Assembly (NCBI RefSeq): GCF_026967805.1
Contig: NZ_JAPVBG010000001.1
Coordinates: 310,001-374,000 of the forward strand
Length of the DNA stretch: 64,000 nucleotides
Direction: 5' to 3'
Origin: Blastococcus sp. VKM Ac-2987
GTDB taxonomy: Bacteria > Actinomycetota > Actinomycetes > Mycobacteriales > Geodermatophilaceae
Made by a program: the position numbers and the translations under genes. Shown piece by piece: positions 6,806-15,095 of this stretch. The stretch's first letter is position 1; the number at the start of each line of letters is the position of its first letter. The notes beneath the pieces were generated by a model. That model was given only the letters and a program-made list of their open reading frames with translations, was not told the DNA's origin and did no database searches.

Positions 6806-8307
6806 CGTTCCCACCTCGGCGCGCCGGCCGGCTCGGCGGCCCCGAACACCCGCGGCGAGAGGCTGATGCCCAACTCGTCGAACCGGTCGGTGAACCGCGG
6901 GCGCACCCCGGTGGGCACCGGCTTGCCGAGGAAGCGGCCGGAGGCGTCGACGCCGGCGGAGTAGTCGAAGAGGAACGCGTCCTGGAGGGTCACCGTCTCC
7001 CCCTCCATGCCCTGCACCTCGGTGACGTGCGTGACCCGGCGGGTGCCGTCGCGCAGCCGGGTGAGCTGCACGACGACGTCGACGGCGGAGGCGATCTGCT
7101 CGCGGATGGCCCGCAGCGGCAGGTCCATGCCGGCCATGAGCACCAGGGTCTCCAGGCGGGCGACGGCGTCGCGCGGGGAGTTGGCGTGCACGGTGGACAG
7201 CGACCCGTCGTGGCCGGTGTTCATCGCCTGGAGCATGTCCAGCGACTCCCCACCACGGCACTCCCCCACGACGATGCGGTCGGGGCGCATGCGGAGCGAG
7301 TTGCGCACCAGGTCGCGGATGGTGATGGCGCCCTTGCCCTCGATGTTCGGGGGCCGGGACTCCAGCCGCACCACGTGCTCCTGCTGCAGCTGCAGCTCGA
7401 CGGCGTCCTCGATGGTGACGATCCGCTCGCCGTCCGGGATGAAGGAGGACAGCACGTTGAGCAGCGTCGTCTTACCGGTGCCGGTACCGCCGGAGACGAT
7501 GATGTTCAGCCGGGCGTCGACGCAGGCCTGCAGCAGCTCGGCCATCTCCGGCGACAGCGTGCCGAAACCGATCAGGTCGTCGACCCGGAACGGGTCCTTG
7601 GCGAACTTCCGGATGGTGAGCGTGGAGCCGCTGAAGGCCAGCGGCGGGATGACCGCGTTGACGCGCGACCCGTCGGCCAGCCGCGCGTCCACCAGCGGCG
7701 AGGACTCGTCGATCCGGCGTCCCACGCGGGAGACGATGCGGTCGATCACCCGGCGCAGGTGCTCCTCGGAGGTGAACCGGGTCGCGGTGCGCTGCAGCTT
7801 GCCGCTGCGCTCGACGTAGATCGAGTCCGGTCCGTTCACCATGATCTCGCTGACCGCGTCGTCGTCGAGCAGCCGCTGCAGGGGGCCGTAGCCGAGCACG
7901 TCGTCGGCCAGTTCGGCGGTGAGCCGCTGCCGCTCCTCGGCGCTGAGCGGGACGTTCTCCTCCTCGACGACCTCGTCGAGCTCCTTGAGGACGACGGCGC
8001 GCAGCGCGTCCTCGGCCATGGACGGGTCGTTCATCCGGCTGCCCATGCGCTCGAACAGTGCCTTGCCGACGCGGTCCTTGAGCCGCGCCAGGGCGTCGGT
8101 CGGCGGCGCCGGGGACGGCGACACGGCCGCGCGGGGAGCCACGGCCGCGCGGGGAGCCACGGCGGCGCGGGGGGCCACGACCGGTCGCGCGACGGGGGCC
8201 GGCACCGCGGTGGCGGGCCGGTCGACGGCGGGCGCGGGAGCGGGCGGGGCCGGGGTGGCCCCCGCCGGCCCGCCGCGTGCGGCCTGGAGCCGCTGGGCGA
8301 GGTTCAC
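6802..8307 (-). CDS. cpaF: CpaF/TadA family pilus assembly ATPase
   Basis: 501 residues. A Pro/Ala-rich N-terminal stretch (about 1-85, with repeated AVAPRA units) precedes an N-terminal helical domain and the secretion ATPase core: Walker A GGTGTGKTT with Lys279, the Asp/His boxes, Walker B in PDRIVVGECRG, and STVHANSP. It is the hexameric motor that powers Flp pilus polymerisation at the cytoplasmic face of the TadB/TadC platform. The GTG at 8307 overlaps the cpaE stop by 4 bases (GTGA), supporting this start. The repeat-rich N-terminal linker is longer than usual. Confidence 0.92.
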   Translation of the reverse strand: MNLAQRLQAARGGPAGATPAPPAPAPAVDRPATAVPAPVARPVVAPRAAVAPRAAVAPRAAVSPSPAPPTDALARLKDRVGKALFERMGSRMNDPSMAEDALRAVVLKELDEVVEEENVPLSAEERQRLTAELADDVLGYGPLQRLLDDDAVSEIMVNGPDSIYVERSGKLQRTATRFTSEEHLRRVIDRIVSRVGRRIDESSPLVDARLADGSRVNAVIPPLAFSGSTLTIRKFAKDPFRVDDLIGFGTLSPEMAELLQACVDARLNIIVSGGTGTGKTTLLNVLSSFIPDGERIVTIEDAVELQLQQEHVVRLESRPPNIEGKGAITIRDLVRNSLRMRPDRIVVGECRGGESLDMLQAMNTGHDGSLSTVHANSPRDAVARLETLVLMAGMDLPLRAIREQIASAVDVVVQLTRLRDGTRRVTHVTEVQGMEGETVTLQDAFLFDYSAGVDASGRFLGKPVPTGVRPRFTDRFDELGISLSPRVFGAAEPAGAPRWER

Positions 8308-9497
8308 GCCTCCGCCCGGTGCTTGGCCCGGTAGCGGCTGGCCTTCGTGAGCGGGGTGGCGGAGAAGCGGGACACCAGCCGGCGCAGCTCCTGCACCATC
8401 GGCTCGCGGCGGCTCCCGCTCTGCAGGATGGGGACGCCCTGGTTCGTGGTGGCCGGTACCGCCTTCGAGCGCGGCAGGACGACGTCCACGCCGGTGCCGA
8501 TGGCGGTCTCGACGTCGCGGACGGTCAGGCCGCCCTTGGGGTCGGCGAAGTTCATGACCACGTGCCGGCCGGCCGGGATCATGCACAGCTCGCGGAGCAC
8601 GTCGAGCTCCTTGCGCAGCCCGCGGACCCCGGGCACGTCCATGCTCGTGAGCATCACGACGTCGCTGGCCCGGTCGAGCGCCGCCAGCGCCTGCTCCGAC
8701 AGCCCGGGGGCGGTGTCGACGACGACGTAGCGGAACTCGCGGGCCAGGGAGGCCAGCAGCCGGCTGACGTCCTCACCGGTGATGGTGTCGCCGGCGGCCG
8801 GCGACTCGGACCCGCAGACGGCGTACAGCCCGCTGGGGTGCTGGGTCAGGAACGTCTTGAGGACCATGGTGTCCTCGCTGGCCGGGCCGTGGACGGCGTC
8901 GGGCAGCGTGTACTCCGGCGTGAGGCCGAGCGCCGAGGCGACGTCGCCGAACTGCACGTCCAGGTCGACGAGCACCGTGGACTGGGGGGCCGCGGCGGTG
9001 AGCCCGATCGCCAGGTTGGTCGAGACGGTGGTCTTGCCGACCCCGCCCTTCGGGGAGGCGATGGTGATGACCCGGCCGGCGTAGCGGTCGGTCTCGCTGG
9101 CCGGCCTCAGCACCCGGCGCCGGCCCGCGGCGGCGTGCCCGGCCCGCTCGACGGCGGCGGCGATCTCCGCCACGTCGGCGTCGGGCGGCAGCAGGTCGCG
9201 GATGCCGGCCCGCATCGCCGCCTGCAGCATCTCCGGGGACGGTTCGGCCATCAGGACGACGGTGATCCCCGGGGACTGCACGTCCAGCCGGCCGGCGAGG
9301 GTCAGCACCTCCGGGGCCGGCGCGTACGGGCCCACGAGCAGCACGTCGGGCAGCTCGTCGTCGACCAGCTGCTCGAACAGGCGGGCCGGGTCGCTGGGCA
9401 GCCGGCCCGGCGGCAGCACGTGCACGTCGCCGTCGGTGGCCTGCTTGACCCGCAGGATCAGGTCCTCCCCCGCTCCGGCCAGGACGACGCGGCTCAT
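8304..9497 (-). CDS. cpaE: CpaE/TadZ-like pilus localisation ATPase
   Basis: 397 residues. Residues 1-115 form an atypical receiver-like domain (DVLLVGPYAPAPEVL, ITVVLMAEPSPEMLQAAMRA) without the normal phosphoacceptor set. Residues 140-360 form a ParA/MinD-type ATPase with deviant Walker A SPKGGVGKTT (Lys155), STVLVDLDVQFGD and YVVVDTAPGLSE. In Tad systems this protein positions the pilus machine at the cell pole. It lies between cpaB and cpaF with 4-base overlaps at both ends. Confidence 0.88.
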   Translation of the reverse strand: MSRVVLAGAGEDLILRVKQATDGDVHVLPPGRLPSDPARLFEQLVDDELPDVLLVGPYAPAPEVLTLAGRLDVQSPGITVVLMAEPSPEMLQAAMRAGIRDLLPPDADVAEIAAAVERAGHAAAGRRRVLRPASETDRYAGRVITIASPKGGVGKTTVSTNLAIGLTAAAPQSTVLVDLDVQFGDVASALGLTPEYTLPDAVHGPASEDTMVLKTFLTQHPSGLYAVCGSESPAAGDTITGEDVSRLLASLAREFRYVVVDTAPGLSEQALAALDRASDVVMLTSMDVPGVRGLRKELDVLRELCMIPAGRHVVMNFADPKGGLTVRDVETAIGTGVDVVLPRSKAVPATTNQGVPILQSGSRREPMVQELRRLVSRFSATPLTKASRYRAKHRAEA

Positions 9498-10240
9498 GAG
9501 TAGGCCTTTCCGTAGATGGTGTCCGGCGTGAGCACCTGGGTGCGGGAGACGTCGGGGTCCTGCGGCTCCAGCGAGAGCCAGATGCGGGCGTGCTCCGCCG
9601 CGAAGACCACGGCCTCGGCCTGCGCGGCCGTCACCCCGAAGGTGACCATGAGGCTGCCCGAGGGGACGGGCGTGGAGGTGGCCGCCACGGTCCCGTCGGC
9701 AGGGGCGGCGGGCGGGGCGGGGGCGCCCTGGACCTGGGTGACCAGGACCTCGTGCAGGACGGCGTGGGTGTTCGCACCGGTGTCGCCGTCCAGGGAGACG
9801 AAGATGCCCACCGTGTCACCGGCGGCCAGCCGGCCGCCCACGGCCCGCTGGGGCTCGAGGACGACGCTGACCTCCTGCATGCCCTCGGGCACCGGCACCG
9901 TGCCGGGGGCCTGCAGCTCGTCGGGGCGCACGAACCGGCTGCCGAGCAGCTGCTCCCCGGGCTCCAGGTCGACCGTGGTGACGCGGTCGGCCAGTGCGGC
10001 GAGGTCGGTGACCCGGCCCGGCAGCGCCGCCTTGGCGGGGAGCACCTCGGTGCTCACCAGCTCGGCCAGCGCGCTGCCGGGAGTGCCGGCGGGGATGACG
10101 GCATCGGCCACCAGCACCTCGACGGTCTGCACGCCCGCGAAGGCACGGCTCTCCGCGCCGCGCACGTAGGCCAGGAGGACCACGGTGCCGGCCGCGACGA
10201 GCAGGAGGGCCGCCGCAGCGGCCAGGAGTCGACGTCTCAC
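9494..10240 (-). CDS. cpaB: CpaB/RcpC-like pilus assembly protein (SAF domain)
   Basis: 248 residues: a signal anchor (residues 4-26), an SAF domain (VEVLVADAVIPAGTPGSALA, ... VTTVDLEPGEQLLGSRFV) and an RcpC-type beta domain (EGMQEVSVVLEPQRAVGGRL, AAGDTVGIFVSL). CpaB/RcpC is an extracytoplasmic part of Flp pilus biogenesis; in Gram-negatives it works with the secretin, which is not needed here because a single-membrane actinobacterium has none. An Ala/Pro insertion (about 172-187) lies in the last domain. Its stop overlaps the cpaE ATG. Confidence 0.85.
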   Translation of the reverse strand: MRRRLLAAAAALLLVAAGTVVLLAYVRGAESRAFAGVQTVEVLVADAVIPAGTPGSALAELVSTEVLPAKAALPGRVTDLAALADRVTTVDLEPGEQLLGSRFVRPDELQAPGTVPVPEGMQEVSVVLEPQRAVGGRLAAGDTVGIFVSLDGDTGANTHAVLHEVLVTQVQGAPAPPAAPADGTVAATSTPVPSGSLMVTFGVTAAQAEAVVFAAEHARIWLSLEPQDPDVSRTQVLTPDTIYGKAYS

Positions 10241-10252
10241 GAGTGGGCGCCC

Positions 10253-11224
10253 CTATCGGATCAGTCGGAGGATCGAGGCCCCGAGCTGCGGGGCGTCCGG
10301 GCTGTAGTTCCAGGCGTCGGAGAGCTCGACGAACCGGGTGTAGTAGCCGGTGACGCACCGGTCGCTGGAGTTCGTGCCCGGCCCGCACACCTTGTGGCCG
10401 CTCTTGATCGAGCCGTTCACCGCGTAGCCGGTCAGCGTGAAGGCGGCGTAGCCGTAGACCCGGTACCAGCCGTGGCTCCCGCCGGCCCCGTACTCGTCGA
10501 ACAGCGGCAGCAGGACCGTCCGGCCGAGCCACCCGGTGAGGTCGGCCTCGGTGCAGCCGGCCGGCAGGGAGACGCCCGTGTCGGAGAGGAGCCGCTGGCC
10601 GATCTTGGAGGTGGCGTGGCACCTGCCCTCGTCGGGCACGACCCAGCCGAATCCACCGGGCACGAAGTTCCCCGAGGGCCCGGTGCAGCCGCCCACGTCG
10701 TCGGACTTGCTGAACATGATCGTCTGCAGCGTCTCCGTCGACGGCAGGCCGCCGCCGGTCTGCGCCTTGAACGAGCACCAGGAGAAGGTCAGCGGCAGCA
10801 CCGCGGTGCCCTGGCTCGGGCCGCCCCAGCCGACGGTGGCGGTGGCGGAGACCAGGGTGGAGTCGTGCCCGATGACCGGCGCGAACCAGTGCTCCTTGGC
10901 GACGCCGCCGGTGACGGTGACGCTCAGCGGGTCGCTGCTGAGGACCGGCTGGCCGGCCGTGCCCTCGGGGTCGTTGGCCGTGATCAGCGCCTGGGCGGTC
11001 GCCAGCATGTCCCCGCAGTTGCCGCGGGAGCAGTCCTGCGCGACCGCGATGGCGGCGGCGTCCGCGGCGACCTGCAGCCGGGCGCGCTCGGCGTAGAGGG
11101 CGCCGATGTCGACGGCGATGGCCGTGAAGCCGAGGAGCGGGACCAGCAGGAGCGAGAGCACGACGGCGCTGGCGCCGCGCTCGCCGGCCAGCCGGCGCCG
11201 GACGCGGGAGATCAGCCGTTGCAT
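10253..11224 (-). CDS. tadG: TadG-like pilus assembly protein
   Basis: 323 residues. The N-terminal GERGASAVVLSLLLVPLLGF is a TadE/TadG-type leader plus hydrophobic helix, followed by AIAVDIGALYAERARLQVAA, characteristic of the putative Flp pilus-assembly TadG N-terminal domain; then a large exported domain with several cysteines (for example CSRGNCGD, CTGPSGN, CGPGTN). Unlike Flp and TadE here, the residue five after the Gly is Val instead of Glu, so processing by the prepilin peptidase is doubtful. Its ATG overlaps the end of tadE by 13 bases. Probably minor pilin or tip/anchor component. Confidence 0.8.
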   Translation of the reverse strand: MQRLISRVRRRLAGERGASAVVLSLLLVPLLGFTAIAVDIGALYAERARLQVAADAAAIAVAQDCSRGNCGDMLATAQALITANDPEGTAGQPVLSSDPLSVTVTGGVAKEHWFAPVIGHDSTLVSATATVGWGGPSQGTAVLPLTFSWCSFKAQTGGGLPSTETLQTIMFSKSDDVGGCTGPSGNFVPGGFGWVVPDEGRCHATSKIGQRLLSDTGVSLPAGCTEADLTGWLGRTVLLPLFDEYGAGGSHGWYRVYGYAAFTLTGYAVNGSIKSGHKVCGPGTNSSDRCVTGYYTRFVELSDAWNYSPDAPQLGASILRLIR

Positions 11225-11622
11225 CGCATGACCCCCGTTCCGGTGAGTTCGATCCCCGCGCCGAAGAAGTCGGTGAGGAAGGGCATCGGGTAGGTGATGG
11301 TGAGGCGGACGGCGGTGTCGCCGGCGCCGGTGAGGGGGCAGGTCCCGGCCGCGCCCCCGACGATCGCGATGTGGATCTGGTCGTCGGTGATCGCCGGGTC
11401 CAGCGAGGCCGCGGCGGTCCGGACGACGTCCCGGGCCTCGGCCGGGTCGTTGCGCAGCGCCATCGCCCGCACCCCTTCGCGGGCCGCGGCCGAGAGCGTG
11501 CCCTGCACCTGGAAGGCGTGGCCGAACTCGGCGATGCCGAGCACCAGCGTGAGCAGCAGCGGCACGATGAAGGCGAACTCCACCGCACTGGCGCCGCGCT
11601 CGCCGCGCAGTCGTCCCCGCAT
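11212..11622 (-). CDS. tadE: TadE-like pseudopilin
   Basis: 136 residues with a type IV prepilin-like start: GERGASAVEFAFIVPLLLTL has the Gly before the cleavage site, Glu at +5, and a hydrophobic helix. This is the TadE domain, followed by an exported region ending in a Cys near the C terminus. TadE is cleaved by the TadV peptidase and acts as a minor pilin. The ATG at 11622 is chosen because it places the leader 7 residues before the cleavage Gly; the frame stays open upstream but without family content. Confidence 0.85.
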   Translation of the reverse strand: MRGRLRGERGASAVEFAFIVPLLLTLVLGIAEFGHAFQVQGTLSAAAREGVRAMALRNDPAEARDVVRTAAASLDPAITDDQIHIAIVGGAAGTCPLTGAGDTAVRLTITYPMPFLTDFFGAGIELTGTGVMRCNG

Positions 11623-11716
11623 CCGATCCACCGCCTCTCTCGTGCAGCGGCGCAGCGGCCCCCGGGACGAGGGCCGCTGCGCCGGAACCGCTACGTGGTC
11701 GCGCAGCAGCGAGTGC

Positions 11717-11938
11717 TCAGGGGGTGGCGGCGGGAGCGGCCGGCAGCTCGTCGCTGACGCTGTCGAACAGGGCATCCAGCTGCTCACCGAGCAGCGTGAC
11801 CGCCGCGATGATGACGACGGCGATCAGGCCGACCATGAGGCCGTACTCGACGGCGGTCGCGCCCTTCTCCTCGTTCTTGAGGCGGTCCTGGGCGACGGCG
11901 ACGAGGCTGGCCAGGGTGGCGTAGGCGTTGATCAGCAT
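11717..11938 (-). CDS. flp: Flp family type IVb pilin
   Basis: 73 residues, the structural subunit of the Tad pilus. The leader ends KNEEKG, then ATAVEYGLMVGLIAVVIIAA with Glu at +5 and Tyr at +6, the classic Flp motif for prepilin peptidase cleavage after Gly. A short Ala/Pro-rich tail follows. A GGGAGCACCGC sequence precedes the ATG. As first gene of the locus with 94 bases separating it from tadE, it is probably transcribed at higher level than the rest. Confidence 0.93.
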   Translation of the reverse strand: MLINAYATLASLVAVAQDRLKNEEKGATAVEYGLMVGLIAVVIIAAVTLLGEQLDALFDSVSDELPAAPAATP

Positions 11939-12126
11939 GCGGTGCTCCCTCGGTTCTTGGCCGTCGGGTTCCGGATCGGGGTGATCCGGCCTCGCGGCGT
12001 TGTGAGGGTTGTCGTGCAGGACACACCGGGGCTTGAGCGCCGTTCACCCGATCTGGGGACATCGTTCCGCCCGCCGGGGGACGCTGCCGGGCTCCTGCTG
12101 ACGCACCGTGACCGGCCGAGCGGCGA

Positions 12127-12822
12127 TCAGCCGGGGAGCGTCCCGCTCCAGCCCACCGCGATCGCGGCGCCGAGCAGCATGGCCGGGCCGAAGGGCAGCT
12201 CCGCCTTGCGGCCGATCCGCCGGGTGGCGAGCAGCAGCAGCGCCAGCGCCGCCTGGACGACGAAGCCGGCGACCGCGCCGAGCAGCAGCACGTCCCAGCC
12301 GAGCCAGCCCAGCGGCAGACCCAGGAGACCGGCGAGCTTCACGTCGCCCATGCCCAGCCCGCCCGGGGAGATCAGCGCCAGGACCAGGTAGCCGGCGAAC
12401 AGCACGACGGCGCCCAGAGCCGCCCGGGTCAGCTCCTCCCGCGAGCCGCCGACGGCCGCCGCGACCGTGAGCAGGGCGGCGGTGGCCACGACCGCCGGGG
12501 CGATCACCCGGTTCGGCAGCAGCCGGTGCCGGAGGTCGACGGCGGCGAGCAGCACCCCCACCCCGGTGACGACGAGGAAGGCCGGCAGCGCCCACACCAC
12601 GCCCAGGCGCAGCACCACGAGCGCGAACAGCGCCGCCGTCGCCAGCTCGAGCAGCGGCGGCCGGACCGCCGGACCGGAGCCGGACCCGTCCCAGGGGAAC
12701 GCGCCGGCCGCGCGGTTCACCGCCGAACCGACGACCAGCCCCACGACCGCCGCGACGGCGACGACGAGCCCGGTCACCGGGCGGACGACCGGGGACGCGC
12801 GCTCACGGGGGCACCTTCGCAC
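12127..12822 (-). CDS. tadV: Prepilin peptidase (A24 family, TadV/CpaA-like)
   Basis: About 231 residues with six or seven TM helices. The two catalytic aspartates of the A24 aspartyl peptidases are visible: VDLRHRLLPN and GMGDVKLAG. It would cut the leaders of Flp and TadE encoded just downstream. The start is uncertain: the GTG at 12822 is used, since upstream residues in this frame run into the intergenic region and the divergent permease; GTGs at 12789 and 12777 are alternatives. It is separated from flp by 188 bases containing no gene, so it may have its own promoter. Confidence 0.85.
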   Translation of the reverse strand: MRRCPRERASPVVRPVTGLVVAVAAVVGLVVGSAVNRAAGAFPWDGSGSGPAVRPPLLELATAALFALVVLRLGVVWALPAFLVVTGVGVLLAAVDLRHRLLPNRVIAPAVVATAALLTVAAAVGGSREELTRAALGAVVLFAGYLVLALISPGGLGMGDVKLAGLLGLPLGWLGWDVLLLGAVAGFVVQAALALLLLATRRIGRKAELPFGPAMLLGAAIAVGWSGTLPG

Positions 12823-12949
12823 GGCGACCACCGCCGGCCGCGGGACCGCCCGACCACCGGCGCGCCAGGCTCCCGCGCACCCGCGGCAGGTGTGGTTCGG
12901 TGCTCCCGACGACCGATCGGGCGAGCAGCGCCGGCCGAGGAGGACCACG

Positions 12950-14230
12950 ATGACCAGCGAGCCGGGGCTCGCCCGCCGGCTGGGCACCACCGACGCCGTC
13001 GTCATCGGCCTGGGGTCGATGCTCGGAGCCGGGATCTTCGCCGCCGTCACCCCCGCGGCCCGCGCCGCCGGCACCGGGCTGCTGATCGGCCTGGCCCTGG
13101 CCGCGGCGGTGGCCTACTGCAACGCGACCTCGTCGGCGCAGCTGGCCGCGCAGTACCCGGCGTCCGGGGGCAGCTACCTCTACGGGCGGGAGCGGCTGGG
13201 CCCCTGGTGGGGGTTCCTGGCCGGCTGGGCGTTCGTCGTGGGCAAGACCGCCAGCTGCGCCGCCATGGCGCTGACCTTCGCCGCCTACGCCGTCCCGCAG
13301 CCCTGGGAGCGCCCGGTGGCGGTCGCCGCCGTCGTCGCGCTCGTGGCGGTGAACTACCGGGGCATCACCCGCACGGCGCACCTCACCCGCCTGCTCCTGG
13401 CCGTCGTCCTCACCGCGCTCGCTGTGGCGGTGCTCGCGAGCCTCTCGGCGGGGACCGCCGATCCCGGCCGGCTCACCGGCTGGACCGACGGTCCGCAGGG
13501 TTGGTACGGCGTCCTCCAGTCGGCCGGGCTGCTCTTCTTCGCCTTCGCCGGCTACGCCCGCATCGCCACCATGGGCGAGGAGGTGCGCGACCCGGCTCGC
13601 ACCATCCCCCGCGCCATCCCCGTGGCGCTGGGCATCGCCGTCGCCCTCTACGCCGTCGTCGCCGTCACGCTGCTGCTCGTCCTCGGGCCCACCGGGATCG
13701 CCGGCACGGCGACCCCGCTCGCCGACGCCGTCGCGGCCGGGGGCTGGGACTGGGCGTCACCCCTCGTCCGGATCGGGGCCGCCGCCGCCGCGCTCGGGGC
13801 GCTGCTGGGCCTGGTCGCCGGCGTGGGCCGCACGGCCCTGGCGATGGGGCGGACCGGCGACCTCCCGCGCCCGCTCGCCGCGGTCCATCCCCGGTTCCGG
13901 GTGCCGCACCGCGCGGAGCTCGCGGTGGGAGCGGTGGTCTGCGCGCTCGTGCTCACCGTCGACCTGCGGGCGGTCATCGGGTTCTCGTCGTTCGGCGTGC
14001 TGCTGTACTACGTCGTCGCCAACCTGGCGGCCTTCACCCAGCCGGCCGAGCACCGGCGCTGGCCGCGGGCGCTCCAGGTGGCCGGGGCCGCCGGGTGCCT
14101 GGTGCTGGCGGCCACCCTGCCGTGGCCGTCGGTGGCGGCCGGTGCGGCGACCCTGGCCGTCGGCGTCGCCCTCCGCGCGCTCCGGCTCCGCCGGCACGCG
14201 CGCCGCGGGCCGGCCGACCGCCGCGCGTAG
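12950..14230 (+). CDS. APC-family amino acid permease
   Basis: 426 residues, about 12 TM helices. The first helix carries GLGSMLGAGIFAA, the substrate-binding unwound segment of APC transporters; FFAFAGYARIATMGEEVRDP is the conserved TM6 and following loop, with PARTIPRAIP. These transporters carry amino acids or related cationic compounds by proton coupling. Start at 12950 is supported by GAGGAGGACC just upstream. It is divergent from the prepilin peptidase and followed by a methyltransferase. Substrate cannot be told from sequence. Confidence 0.85.
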   Translation: MTSEPGLARRLGTTDAVVIGLGSMLGAGIFAAVTPAARAAGTGLLIGLALAAAVAYCNATSSAQLAAQYPASGGSYLYGRERLGPWWGFLAGWAFVVGKTASCAAMALTFAAYAVPQPWERPVAVAAVVALVAVNYRGITRTAHLTRLLLAVVLTALAVAVLASLSAGTADPGRLTGWTDGPQGWYGVLQSAGLLFFAFAGYARIATMGEEVRDPARTIPRAIPVALGIAVALYAVVAVTLLLVLGPTGIAGTATPLADAVAAGGWDWASPLVRIGAAAAALGALLGLVAGVGRTALAMGRTGDLPRPLAAVHPRFRVPHRAELAVGAVVCALVLTVDLRAVIGFSSFGVLLYYVVANLAAFTQPAEHRRWPRALQVAGAAGCLVLAATLPWPSVAAGAATLAVGVALRALRLRRHARRGPADRRA

Positions 14231-14257
14231 CGATCGCCGGTGGCCCAGAATGCCGGG

Positions 14258-14962
14258 GTGACCGCCGACGAACGCATCTCCACCCGCACCGCCGCCACCG
14301 GGTCGTACCAGGGGCACGGCGTGCACGCCGCTCCGGGCGTGCACGAATACGCGGTCGAGCTCGCCCGGCAGGCTCTGCCCGACGGTGGCCGGATCCTCGA
14401 GGTGGGTGCCGGGTGCGGCGCGCTGGCCTGCCGGCTCCGGGACGCCGGGTTCGTCGTCGTGCCCACCGACCTGGACCCGCCGCACGACTGGATCCACCGC
14501 CTCGACCTCGACGACCCGGAGTGGACCGAGGAGACCCGCGGCCCGTTCGACCTGGTGATGTGCGTCGAGACGCTGGAGCACGTGGAGAACCCGCGGCAGG
14601 TGCTGCGGTCGATCCGCTCGCTGCTCCGGCCGGGCGACCGGATCGTCGTCAGCACCCCGAACATCACCCATCCGCACTCGCGGCTGAAGATGTTCCTCCG
14701 GGGCGCGCCGTTCATCTTCGGGCCCGGGCACTACCACCAGCCCGGCCACATCTCGATCCTCCCCGACTGGATGCTCGCCGAGCACGTCCGTCTGGCCGGG
14801 TTCACCGACATCACGGTGACGACCGGCGGCAGCACCTGGTTCACGGGCCCGCGGCGCCTGGTCCACCGGGTCGAGATGGCGCTGCTGTGGGCGATCGGCG
14901 TGCGGCTCCGGGCCGACTCGGGCGAGGGCATCTGCACCTTCGTCACCGCCGTCGCCGCCTGA
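14258..14962 (+). CDS. Class I SAM-dependent methyltransferase
   Basis: About 234 residues. Motif I is ILEVGAGCGALA; VVPTDLDPPHD is the acidic loop (motif II), and PFDLVMCVETLEHVENPRQV is motif post-II/IV, typical of the Methyltransf_11 group. The C-terminal part (GHISILPDWMLAEHVRLAGF) resembles UbiE/sterol-type methyltransferases acting on small molecules. The GTG at 14258 is chosen; a -10-like CAGAAT six bases upstream suggests a leaderless transcript. A GTG at 14240 would add six residues. Substrate unknown. Confidence 0.8.
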   Translation: MTADERISTRTAATGSYQGHGVHAAPGVHEYAVELARQALPDGGRILEVGAGCGALACRLRDAGFVVVPTDLDPPHDWIHRLDLDDPEWTEETRGPFDLVMCVETLEHVENPRQVLRSIRSLLRPGDRIVVSTPNITHPHSRLKMFLRGAPFIFGPGHYHQPGHISILPDWMLAEHVRLAGFTDITVTTGGSTWFTGPRRLVHRVEMALLWAIGVRLRADSGEGICTFVTAVAA

Positions 14963-15095
14963 CCGCCGGGAGCAGGCGGGGCCAGTCGGAACCTGCACGA
15001 CCCGCTCGGGTGCAGGTGATCTCGTGAGACGGCGCGCTGGCCTCCGACGACGCGCCTGCGCGGAGCGATGACCGGGCGACCGGCGAGGTCCTCCG

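Noticed and set aside
8100-8180. Repeats near 8100-8180 as a possible CRISPR or tandem array
   Set aside because: They are in-frame codons for the AVAPRA linker of CpaF, without spacers or cas genes. No CRISPR array was seen in the window.
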